Assembly: GCA_027314515.1 (NCBI GenBank)
Contig: DAHVAR010000218.1
Span: 1 to 53,783, forward strand
Direction: 5' to 3'
Origin: Actinomycetota bacterium
Lineage (GTDB): Bacteria; Actinomycetota; Actinomycetes; Streptosporangiales; Streptosporangiaceae
DNA: 53,783 nucleotides
Made by a program: the position numbers and the translations under genes
The notes under the pieces: generated by a model
Seen by the model: only the letters and a program-made list of their open reading frames with translations
Databases searched by the model: none
Told to the model about the DNA's origin: nothing
Part shown: positions 36,243-44,500 of the stretch, one piece after another
Position numbering within the stretch: the stretch's first letter is position 1
Layout of the letters: each line of letters starts with the position of its first letter

Positions 36243-36649
36243 ATTACCTCCTCGACACCAACGCGGTCGTCGCGCTACTGCGTAACAAGCCGGCCAGCGT
36301 ACGGGAGCGGTACCGGGAGGCGGAATCATCCGGTGACTACCTCGGGCTTTCGTCGGTCGTCTTGTTCGAGCTGTGGTACGGCGTGGCGAAGAGCAGCCGG
36401 GTGCAGGAGAATACCGAACGCTTGCGGATCTTCCTTTCCGGTGACTTGGACCTGCTGGACTTCGATGACGAGGACGCCCGCAGTGCCGCACAGGTGCGCG
36501 CGACCCTGGAAAGTGCCGGGACGCCGATCGGCGCCTACGACCTGCTGATCGCAGGGCAGGCGCTGCGGCGCGCACTGACAGTCGTCACGGCCAACACCTC
36601 TGAGTTCAGCCGCGTCGCTGGCCTGAGCTGGCAGGACTGGACGGCCTGA
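36239..36649 (+). CDS. vapC: VapC-type PIN-domain toxin
   Basis: A 136-residue PIN ribonuclease. The acidic active-site residues are D6 (YLLDTNAVVALLR), the Glu in SSVVLFELWYG and the Asp in GAYDLLIAGQAL. TVVTANTSEFSRVAGL is the usual C-terminal closing segment. Family toxins cut tRNA or rRNA; the target here is unknown. It pairs with the VapB gene just upstream. Confidence 0.93.
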   Translation: MNYLLDTNAVVALLRNKPASVRERYREAESSGDYLGLSSVVLFELWYGVAKSSRVQENTERLRIFLSGDLDLLDFDDEDARSAAQVRATLESAGTPIGAYDLLIAGQALRRALTVVTANTSEFSRVAGLSWQDWTA

Positions 36650-36822
36650 GCTGCCCGAAACCTACCGGCGGCTGACAGCCCGAGCGAGCATTAATCCAAG
36701 TGAGACGGGCGGCCCAGTAGTGGCTTGTGCGTCTCAAGGACGTGCGCATGTGCGTGTGAAGGTGTATGGTCCCTGGATCGCGCACGGTCTCGCGCCGGGG
36801 GCGAGCCTGGAGAAAGACGACG

Positions 36823-37323
36823 TTAACGCCGACGGCCCCGGCGCATGATGTCGGTTCGCGTCACGAATTCGCCAGAGGTGAGCACTGGGGTCCCGCGCCA
36901 TGGCGACATGGCCAGCAGGTCGGTGTCGTCGCTGACGATGAGTACCGATCCGCTGGCGGCCGCGCATTCCAGGATGCGGTTGTCTTCATAGTCGGGGCAG
37001 TCGGCAACGGTCAGGCCGGGTTCGATGATGCCTCCCCCGGAGGCGTCGGCGATCTCCACGATCACCTGGACATACTGCTCGGCCCGTTTCTCCTCCCAGC
37101 CGTACCCAGCCGGCGGTGCGCCGCACAAAACTCGCACGGTGTTGGTGAGGATGTGCTCGCTGACATTCAGTGCGAACTCGCGGGCATCGTTGAGGATCCC
37201 GACGACGTTGGCGGCGAGGTTGCCCCGCACGGGCGGCGGCGACGGCCACGAATGGAAAGCGTCGTTTCCCCCGGCGACGGCTGCAACTAAAACGTTGACG
37301 TCGACGGTGACCGGCGATATCAC
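36823..37323 (-). CDS. PIN-domain toxin (COG1569-type)
   Basis: A 166-residue PIN protein. TVDVNVLVAAVAGG supplies the first acidic residue. PGLTVADCPDYEDNRILECAAASGSVLIVSDDTDLLAM supplies the others in the D-x-x-D-N-x-x-L and TDD pattern of this toxin class. RGTPVLTSGEFV is the family tail. It overlaps its antitoxin gene by 4 bases. The first catalytic Asp is followed by Val-Asn rather than the usual Thr/Ser-Asn. Confidence 0.85.
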   Translation of the reverse strand: MISPVTVDVNVLVAAVAGGNDAFHSWPSPPPVRGNLAANVVGILNDAREFALNVSEHILTNTVRVLCGAPPAGYGWEEKRAEQYVQVIVEIADASGGGIIEPGLTVADCPDYEDNRILECAAASGSVLIVSDDTDLLAMSPWRGTPVLTSGEFVTRTDIMRRGRRR

Positions 37324-37568
37324 CGCCGCTTCAGCACCCGCCGCACAACCGCCAGCGCCTCATCAGCTCGCAACCCGGCCGCTGCCGCGCGCTCATTGCC
37401 GTAGGCCTGAAGCTGAGCGAGTCGCTCGGCCCTGTCGATGACTTCCATCTGCCTCATCGCCTCGCGCAGGAAAGCGGACCGGTTGCCGTGGCCGAACTTC
37501 TTCGTCAGCCGGTCAAGCCTCGCCACGTCGTCGTCCGCGATCGCGAACCCCACGGTCTTCGTACTCAT
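37320..37568 (-). CDS. ribbon-helix-helix antitoxin of the PIN toxin
   Basis: An 82-residue antitoxin. The ribbon-helix-helix is KTVGFAIADDDVARLDRLTKKFGHGNRSAFLREAMRQME. A helical tail (AERLAQLQAYGNERAAAAGLRADEALAVVRRVL) should bind the toxin. ATG 37568 lies 8 nt after a TACACT box with no ribosome binding site, so the transcript is probably leaderless or nearly so. Confidence 0.88.
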   Translation of the reverse strand: MSTKTVGFAIADDDVARLDRLTKKFGHGNRSAFLREAMRQMEVIDRAERLAQLQAYGNERAAAAGLRADEALAVVRRVLKRR

Positions 37569-37575
37569 GCATTTT

Positions 37576-37581
37576 AGTGTA
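37576..37581 (-). promoter_or_regulatory. -10 box TACACT for the RHH/PIN module
   Basis: On the minus strand TACACT ends 8 nt before the antitoxin ATG. The second antitoxin-toxin module at 52.2 kb also uses TACACT. Confidence 0.45.
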
Positions 37582-37721
37582 CCCAGATTGCCTCTGGAGT
37601 GCAACGAGGCTATCCTTCTCGGCATCGGGGCGCAACGCCCATCGCGATCATCTGCACCGTGTCCGTCAGTCAGACCAGTCAGTTCACCGTTCTCCTGACG
37701 CATGCACGCCGAAGCAACGGT

Positions 37722-37727
37722 TAGGCT
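37722..37727 (+). promoter_or_regulatory. -10 box TAGGCT for the PIG-L gene
   Basis: TAGGCT ends 8 nt before the ATG at 37735, without a ribosome binding site. The same box is kept in the PIG-L fragment of copy 2 (47438 region). Confidence 0.45.
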
Positions 37728-37734
37728 CACGCCG

Positions 37735-38535
37735 ATGGCAACGATCGTCGCGTTTCACGCTCATCCGGACGACGAGGTGCTGCTGACCGGCGGGACGATC
37801 GCCCGGCTCGCCGCCGAGGGCCACCGGGTGATCATCGTCGTGGCCTGCGACGGTGACGTGTGGGACGACCCTGAGCTTGGCCCCGGCCGACGGCTGGACG
37901 AGCTCCAGGCGAGCGCCGCGATCCTCGGCGCGGAAAGCGCCGTGCATCTGGGCTACGCCGACAGCGGGCACGGGCCTGTCCTGTTCGATGACCCGCCCGG
38001 CAGGACCCGGTTCGCGCGCGCGGACATTGAGGAAGCTGCCCGGAAGCTCGCTGCCCTGCTGACTGACGAGCACGCGGACCTGCTGCTGAGCTATGACCCG
38101 CAGGGCGGCTACGGCCATCGCGACCATGTGCGGGTGCACCAGGTCGGCGCTCGAGCGGCCAGGCTGGCCGGAGTGCGAGTTGTGGAGGCGACGATTCCGC
38201 GCGAGCTAGTCGCCCGGTTCGGGCGAGCGCTTCTGCTGCTTCGCCTGGTATCTCGCCGTCGTCTCGCGGAGATGCGCGGCTACGGCATGCCGCAGTCCGC
38301 GATCACCCACCGGATCGACGTTCGCCGCTATGCGGCACGCAAGCGAGCGGCGCTGGCAGCGCACCGGACGCCGCTGTCCGGCGCGGGACGAGCGGCCCTG
38401 CTGTTCCGTGTGCTGGCCAGGTCACCGCTGCCGGTGTACCGGATCGTCTGCGGGACCGAGTGGTTCGCCGAGCCCGGCGGCAGAACCGGCGCACTCGTCA
38501 CCAGCTGGCAGGCGAGCGGGCTTCGCCAGCCGTAG
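37735..38535 (+). CDS. PIG-L family N-deacetylase
   Basis: A 266-residue zinc hydrolase related to MshB/Mca and LmbE, which remove acetyl groups from GlcNAc derivatives. The metal-binding AHPDDE motif is at residues 9-14 (VAFHAHPDDEVLLTGGTI), and the third ligand lies in GGYGHRDHVRVH. Helices RRLAEMRGYGMPQSAITHRIDVRRYAARKRAALAAHRT follow the family pattern. It may deacetylate a sugar of the surface polymer made or degraded by its neighbours; this is inference. The first 65 bases of the locus are duplicated as a fragment near 47.44-47.50 kb. Confidence 0.9.
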   Translation: MATIVAFHAHPDDEVLLTGGTIARLAAEGHRVIIVVACDGDVWDDPELGPGRRLDELQASAAILGAESAVHLGYADSGHGPVLFDDPPGRTRFARADIEEAARKLAALLTDEHADLLLSYDPQGGYGHRDHVRVHQVGARAARLAGVRVVEATIPRELVARFGRALLLLRLVSRRRLAEMRGYGMPQSAITHRIDVRRYAARKRAALAAHRTPLSGAGRAALLFRVLARSPLPVYRIVCGTEWFAEPGGRTGALVTSWQASGLRQP

Positions 38536-38688
38536 GGGGAAATCGCTCGACGGCCCCGCGGTAGAAGGCCGTTGGCGAGTGGCTCAGCGTGCCCGTAATT
38601 GCTTGTGTCGTCCTTTTGGAAGATATAGCGTTTAAGGGATTGATCTGCCACCGGCAGCGTGGTAAGTAGCAAGGAGAGCGGGGCCTCG

Positions 38689-40689
38689 TTGACCTGGAAT
38701 CTTGGGCGTTGGCGTGTCGCAGCCGGAGTCCTCGTAGTGGCGGCCGGAACAACCGGAATACTCGGCGGCGCGGGCGCCGCGTTGGCGGCGGGAACCACCT
38801 CCGCATCCGCCGCGCCGGTCGTGTGGGGACCGGCGCAGCCACTTTCCCTCAGTATGTCGCTCGGCCAGTACCCGAAGGTGGGAGCCATATCCTGTCCCGC
38901 GCCGGGAGACTGCGTGGCCGCAGGCGTTTACTACAACGGGGCGCTGCCGGGGTTCGTCGTCGAGCAGGTGAAAGGAGTCTGGGGATCAGCGCAGCCGATC
39001 TCCGGGCTCTCCCCGCTGGCCGGGGGCGATGGGGTCACTGTCAATTCCATATCCTGCGCGTCGCCGGGGAACTGCGCCGTCGTCGGCAGCCTTTACGCCC
39101 CCTACCCGACGTCAAGCAGCCCGCGTCTGCTGCGCGGCTTCGCTGTCAGCGAGACGAACGGCACCTGGGGGACGGCGGACATCCTCGCCCCGCCGCTGCC
39201 GGCTGCCCGGCTCGGATCGGGCAAGCTCGTCTCGGTCTCCTGCAGCGCACCCGGCGATTGCCTCGCCGGCGGGTATGACGCTACCGACTACCAGACCACG
39301 ATGGCCGAGGTCGTCCAGGAAACCAACGGCAGGTGGGGAGTCCCCACGCTGGTCCCCGGAGCACCGGCGTACGACGGGGTGCAGTCGGTTTCCTGCACGT
39401 CTCCGGGATACTGCGTTGCGGGCCTCGGCTCCCAGTACAAGGGGTATGCCGCCGCGCTGGCCACCGAGACTGGCGGCAGCTGGTCGATCCAGTCAGTACC
39501 GGGGTTGTCCGCGCTGGCGGCGGGCCAAGTGCACTCGTCGGTCGACTCCGTGTCGTGCCCATTGGCCGGCGACTGCAGCGCCGCCGGAGAGTTCACCACC
39601 GCGTCGGCCTTTGGCCGCCAGCTCTTCGTCGTGACCGAGCGGAACGGCACCTGGGGCCAGGCAAGCGAGCTTGCCAAGGGCCCGTCAGTTGCTAGCGAAG
39701 GGCTCGTCGCTTCCCAGATTCCGCTTTCCTGCGCGTCACCAGGCAACTGCGCCCTCGCCGCACAGGATGTGATCGCCGACCAGGTGAACGGGACGTGGGG
39801 CAGCGGCACGGCACCCGCCCTGCCAGGCACCAACGGCGGCGAGGTGACCACGGTGTCCTGCCCGTCGGCGGGAAACTGCAGCGCGGGCGGGTACGCCACG
39901 GTCGGCAGCACCTCGACGTACGCGTTCGTCGTCGACGAGGTGAACGGCACGTGGGGCAACGCGGTCCAGGTCGCGGGCACCAATAACGAAGCCGACGTGC
40001 TGGCGCTGTCGTGCGCGACGGCCAGCAGTTGCGCGGCCGGCGGTAACGCGGGAACCGCCGGGCTCGAGGGCTATGTCACCGAGAAGATCCCCGTGGCGCC
40101 GACCACGACGGCGGTCAGCCTGTCGGCAAGCTCGGTTACGTTCGGGCATGAGCAGACCGAGAAGGTGCAGGTGACCGTTTCTGCCGCCTCGGGCACCCCG
40201 ACCGGCACTGTGACCGTTTCGTCGGGCAGCGCGAAGGTGTGCACCATCAGCCTGGCCAGCGGTCAGGGATCATGCACGCTGACCGCGACCCAGTTCGGCG
40301 CCGGCACGGTGAGCCTGGTCGCACGCTACGTCGGTCCGGCCTGGTATGCACCGTCCACGTCCCAGGCAGTGTCGTTCATGGTGAGCCGGGCCGGAACCAG
40401 CACGACGCTGCGCCTGTCGATGGGCAGGATCAGGTACCGCCAGGAAAGCAGAGAGTGGATCTCGGTCCGGGTGAGCCCGCAGTACGCCGGGCCGGCGACC
40501 GGCAGGGTAGCGGTCAGAACGGGACGGATCACTGTGTGCGTCATCAGCCTCAGGCGAGGCAGGGGAGGCTGTCGGCCGACCGCGCGCGAACTGCGCCCAG
40601 GTATCTATCACCTGGTTGCCCGCTATCGCGGCAGCGCGAACTTCGCCAGTTCCGTCTCGGGCCGCGCGCGGCTGCGGGTCATGCCTTAA
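38689..40689 (+). CDS. secreted repeat protein with eight Cys-pair units and two Ig-like domains
   Basis: About 666 residues. The signal peptide (LGRWRVAAGVLVVAAGTTGILGG..ALAAG) is followed by eight repeats of 45-55 residues. Each repeat has an (I/V/L)SC-x5-C-x-A-x-G segment (ISCPAPGDCVAAG, ISCASPGNCAVVG, VSCSAPGDCLAGG and so on) and most have a later NGTWG. Two bacterial Ig-like (Big_3 type) domains close the protein (TGTVTVSSGSAKVCTISLASGQGSCTL and RVAVRTGRITVCVISL..GGC). The repeats may be the blades of a propeller, each held by one disulfide. TTG 38689 has AAGGAGA 11 nt upstream; GTG 38659 is an alternative. Function unknown; surface location likely. Confidence 0.8.
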   Translation: MTWNLGRWRVAAGVLVVAAGTTGILGGAGAALAAGTTSASAAPVVWGPAQPLSLSMSLGQYPKVGAISCPAPGDCVAAGVYYNGALPGFVVEQVKGVWGSAQPISGLSPLAGGDGVTVNSISCASPGNCAVVGSLYAPYPTSSSPRLLRGFAVSETNGTWGTADILAPPLPAARLGSGKLVSVSCSAPGDCLAGGYDATDYQTTMAEVVQETNGRWGVPTLVPGAPAYDGVQSVSCTSPGYCVAGLGSQYKGYAAALATETGGSWSIQSVPGLSALAAGQVHSSVDSVSCPLAGDCSAAGEFTTASAFGRQLFVVTERNGTWGQASELAKGPSVASEGLVASQIPLSCASPGNCALAAQDVIADQVNGTWGSGTAPALPGTNGGEVTTVSCPSAGNCSAGGYATVGSTSTYAFVVDEVNGTWGNAVQVAGTNNEADVLALSCATASSCAAGGNAGTAGLEGYVTEKIPVAPTTTAVSLSASSVTFGHEQTEKVQVTVSAASGTPTGTVTVSSGSAKVCTISLASGQGSCTLTATQFGAGTVSLVARYVGPAWYAPSTSQAVSFMVSRAGTSTTLRLSMGRIRYRQESREWISVRVSPQYAGPATGRVAVRTGRITVCVISLRRGRGGCRPTARELRPGIYHLVARYRGSANFASSVSGRARLRVMP

Positions 40690-40761
40690 CGCGGCCGACG
40701 CACACCTCCGGCGAGGAGCTGCGGCCAGCCAAGCCCTTCGACGTAACGAACCGCCGCCAGG

Positions 40762-40858
40762 TCAGCTCATCCCGGCGTAGGAGCGCAGGCCGGTGATCCA
40801 CAGGTTGACGCCGATCACGTTGAAGTAGCGGCCCCAGGCGTGGTCGGCCCAGATGGCT
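40762..40858 (-). pseudogene. ccsB remnant at the end of copy 1
   Basis: Bases 40762-40824 match the last 63 bases of the intact ccsB gene (47531-47593), and 40825-40858 match 47732-47765. I count one mismatch in 97 bases. The 138 bases in between are deleted, and everything upstream of the second block is missing. Confidence 0.9.
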
Positions 40859-41256
40859 AAGCCGGGTGGTGTTCGCGCGGATGCGGGCGGTGACCAGCTC
40901 GCTCATCAGACCGGGTTCCCTTCGGCGGGGTCGCCGGCGGTACCTCCGCCCCGCGCCGGCGTCCGGCCATCCGCCATCCCGGTGCCCGGACCGTTCCTTC
41001 CTGGCGCCTGCGGCGGTCGGCAGGCGCGGCCCGCGCGGCGTGGTGCAAGAGGTGTCACGTCGGAAGCCCTTCTGTTTCCGGTCCCGGACGGATCACGGCT
41101 GGCGTTCACGTCGGCCGGAAGGCCAGCCTCGCCGGCAGGCCGGACTGGCGGGATGGCGGCGGCCGGGCTGGCCCCAGGCATCCCCGGCTCGCGTGTTGTA
41201 GCCGGGCTGCACGAGGGTGAGCCAGCTGCGCAACAGACCTATCGCGCACCAAGTCG
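40859..41256. other. duplication junction region without a supportable gene
   Basis: About 400 bases between the ccsB remnant and the HNH remnant. On the minus strand a short frame MSELVTARIRANTTRL starts at 40903, but it runs straight into the ccsB remnant. Segment LVQPGYNTRAGDAWG (near 41190-41235, minus) reads like real coding sequence but was not recognised. No insertion sequence ends or target-site repeats are visible. Confidence 0.35.
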
Positions 41257-41473
41257 TAACGCCGCGAACGCGCCCGCCGACAACCCACCCGACGCCGACA
41301 CACTCCCCGTACGCGCCCTGCGCCCGGGCTTACGGCCGCGCCCCGGCGAGGAGCCAGCAGGCGACGCGGACGAGTCCGTCGAGTCAGGCGCGCGCGAAAC
41401 CGGACCGGGCTGCTGCAGGAGGCGGGTCGGCATCACGCGTAACACCGGGAATGTCCAAGCCGGGGTCGGTCAT
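41257..41473 (-). pseudogene. DUF222/HNH gene remnant at the start of copy 2
   Basis: From ATG 41473 the minus strand reads MTDPGLDIPGVTRDA, matching MTDPGWDIPGVPREA of the intact HNH protein. It meets a stop after 29 codons and continues in another frame with RARTGSVSASGGLSAGAFA, matching RKARAGSVSASGGLSAGAFA. The DUF222 and nuclease parts are absent. Confidence 0.88.
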
Positions 41474-41577
41474 CGCCGCCTCCCTCCGCCGCCGGCGAGG
41501 TCAAGACAACGTCGTCTGTGAAATGCGAGAGCAGCGCAGGCCGACGAACCATCCCAGACGCTGGTCAGGGGCCGAGT

Positions 41578-44500
41578 TCAGCCGGTCGCCGAGATCGCGA
41601 TGTCACGGACCAGGTGAACGTCGGTCCGTGCGCCGGTCCCGCCGGTGAATGCCAGCAGTGCCGTCGATGGCACCCCCGTCACACTCTGCTGCATGATCTG
41701 CCCGCCATCGAGCCAGACGGTGATGATGTCGGCGCCGCCACTGCCGGGCATGATCTGCACAGTCACCTGATTCGGCCCCACACGCAGCGGAGGGATGGCC
41801 TGAGCCCGCAACACGAAGCTGAGCTGGGTCGAACCCACGGCGCCACTGGCGATGTAGGCGTAGTTCGAGTTGACGCCGACGCCGCGGGCGTTGTCGGTAT
41901 CCAGGCCGACCGCGATCCCGCCGAGGCCGGCGAAGCCGTCGGAGGACCCGTCGCCGCCCACCGAGGTGGCCGTCGACGTCGCAGGATTCAGCAACGCGAA
42001 GGTCAGGCCGTCGGCCCCGCTGCCGCCGGACAACTGAGCCGTGAAGCTCACCGTCAGGCCGCTCGTCGGTACCGCCGCAGGGTAGACCACCGAGCCGGCC
42101 TCGTCCCTGGCAGCCCTGGTCAGCTCGCTTGAGGAACCGGACATCTGCGCGGTCCCGTTAAACGACCAGCCGCCGCCCGGCGCCGGCAGCGCCTGGCTGC
42201 CCGCGCTGACCGCCACGCCAGTCACAGCTTGCGAACCCGCCGACCCGCCAGTGCCGCCAGTGAACGCCACGCGCACCTGGGCCGGGATCTCAGCTCTGCT
42301 GAGCGAGGCGGCCAGCACCTGCTGGCCGGCGATGTACAGCCGCACGCGCGGGCCGCGCACCACCACCCGCACCCGGTAGGAACCCGTGGCCAGATTCGGA
42401 ATGTGGGTGGTGGTCGCCACGTAGCGCAACCCGGAACGGCTGCTGACCGCGATGCCGGCGAAGTCACGCGCAGGATCGTGAGCGAACCGGCCGGTCGCCA
42501 GCGTGACGGCGATGCCGCTGAGCCCGCCCATGCCCAGCTGGCCACCTGAGCGGCCCAGCGACGACGGGCTCGAGTCCTGAGCGTTGAGCAGGCCGAGCGT
42601 CAGGCCGCCGTCACCGCCGACAGCAGCGGTGAACCCCGCCGTCAGGCTCCCGGCCGACTCGGGCACCGCGTACACGGCGGAGCCGGCCTGCTGCTTCCTG
42701 GCGCTGGTCAGCTTCAAGGTCTGGCCCGACATCGCGGCGCTGCCGTTCAGCGTCCAACCGCCGCCCGCCGGCACGACCGGCGTGTGACCGCCCGATGCCG
42801 GAACCCCAGTCCCGCTCAGCTGAACAGTCAGGGAGTGCGCACCCGCCGCGTCACGCCAGCGCACGACGTAATCCGCTGTCACTGCCCCGGTGCTCGTCGG
42901 CGTGAAGGTGACCGGTACGCGGAGCTGGTAGCCGGGATTCAGCGGCACGCCTGTCACCGAACCGACCTGCGCGCCGAAAGGATCCGCTGGCCCGGAGGCG
43001 CCCGTGATCGTGGCGGGCAAGTTGCCCGCGTTGGTGATCACTATGGTCCGCGAGGAGCGACTGCCCAGTTGCGCCGAGCCGAAGTTCAGTACATGCCGCC
43101 GCACCCGCATCCTGCCCACCGCGGCTATGCCGGAACCCTTCAGGTACACGGTCAGCCGGTACCCGCCCGAGGTCCTGATGCTGAAAGCTGACCGGCGCCG
43201 CCCCGTCACCTCCGGCCGGAAGCTCACCGTGACGGCCAGGGACTGACCCGGCCGCACGAGCGTGCCGTCCCTTGGCAGGCTGGCCAGGAAGGGGGCAGCC
43301 GGAGCGGTGGTCGCCCGTACCCTCTCCCTGACCGTGCTGTCATTGGTCAGCATCACGACCTGGCCGGGATCCAGGCCCCGCGGAGTCGGCGGGAACGACA
43401 CCGCAGCTGCCGAAGCCTGCAGGCCAGGCGCGGTTCCCTGGCCGGCCAGGCCCACGCTCACGACAGGGAAGTTGGGCGCTGTCGTCGCCACCTGCAACGC
43501 CCCGGTGACGCCGCCGGGCACCGACGGCGCGAAGCGCAGGCGCACGGCGAGTTTCTCCCCGGCGCTGAGCGCGACCGGGAAGGTGACCTGGTTCCCGCCG
43601 ACCGAAGCAGCCCGCACCTGGAAGGGCGCGCTGCCATCCGGCTGTACCGCCGACAGGCCGGTGACCGTGACCGCGGCGGCGGCTGTCAGCGTGGCAGTGA
43701 CGAACCGCGGCTTGCCCACCGGGACCGTGCCGAAGCTGACCGGCGAGCCCGTCAGCGGCGCGGCATCAGGGCTGCCGAACGCCAGCACGGTGCCGTCATT
43801 CGTGCCGACGTACACACGGCCGTTGGCGGTCGCCGGGATCGTGAACTTCGCCGCCGTCCCGATCGGGGCCGACCAGATCGGGGTCATCTGACATGGTGCC
43901 GCGGCGGCGCAGGTGCTTGGCGGCACCGCGTCGAACGCGTCGATGCTGCTGGCCGCGCCAGCCGCTGAAACCTCCCAGACAACCGCCGAGGCAGGATCAT
44001 CGCCGTTCGACGTCACCACCGGGGCACCCGAGCCGAAGGCGAACGTCGTGCTGCTGTTGGCCACGTCGGTCAGCACCGGCGTCCCCGAGGAGTTCTCGCC
44101 GAACTGCAGATAGCGCATCACGTCGTTGCGCCCCACGTAGTAGACGAAGTCGTCCGACGTGGCCGCCGAGACCGAGGCAGCCGGACCGAACGCGGCCGGA
44201 TGGCTCCACTGGCCGCCGAACGGACCCGTCATGCTCAGGTCACCGTCGGTCCCACCCGGACCCTGCGACCGGCCGCCGAGGTTATTCCGGTCCAGCAGGA
44301 ACACCCGCCCGTCCTTGCCCGCCTGGACCAGCAGGTCCGGATAGCTCGCCGTGCCGAACGGCAGGCCCACCGGGCCGCCGGAGCCGAAGTCCTGATCCTC
44401 GCTGTCCAGCGTGGGTGCATCTGCCGGGCTGAAGAAGTCCGTCGGGGTCAGCGTCCCGTTACTCCCGATATCGAGGCGGACGACGGCGTCGCCAAGCTGC

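Larger units (their letters stand above)
31802..40858. repeat. tandem duplication unit, copy 1
   Basis: The order is HNH gene (intact), propeller/lectin gene (remnant), GH76 gene (intact), variable stretch with APH and cupin fragments and two toxin-antitoxin modules, PIG-L (intact), secreted repeat gene, ccsB (remnant). The left edge lies in or left of the HNH gene; the right edge lies inside ccsB. Confidence 0.75.

Noticed and set aside
40866-40903. Short frame MSELVTARIRANTTRL as an IstB (IS21) start
   Set aside because: Only about 15 residues resemble such proteins, the frame enters the ccsB remnant at once, and no IS ends are visible.
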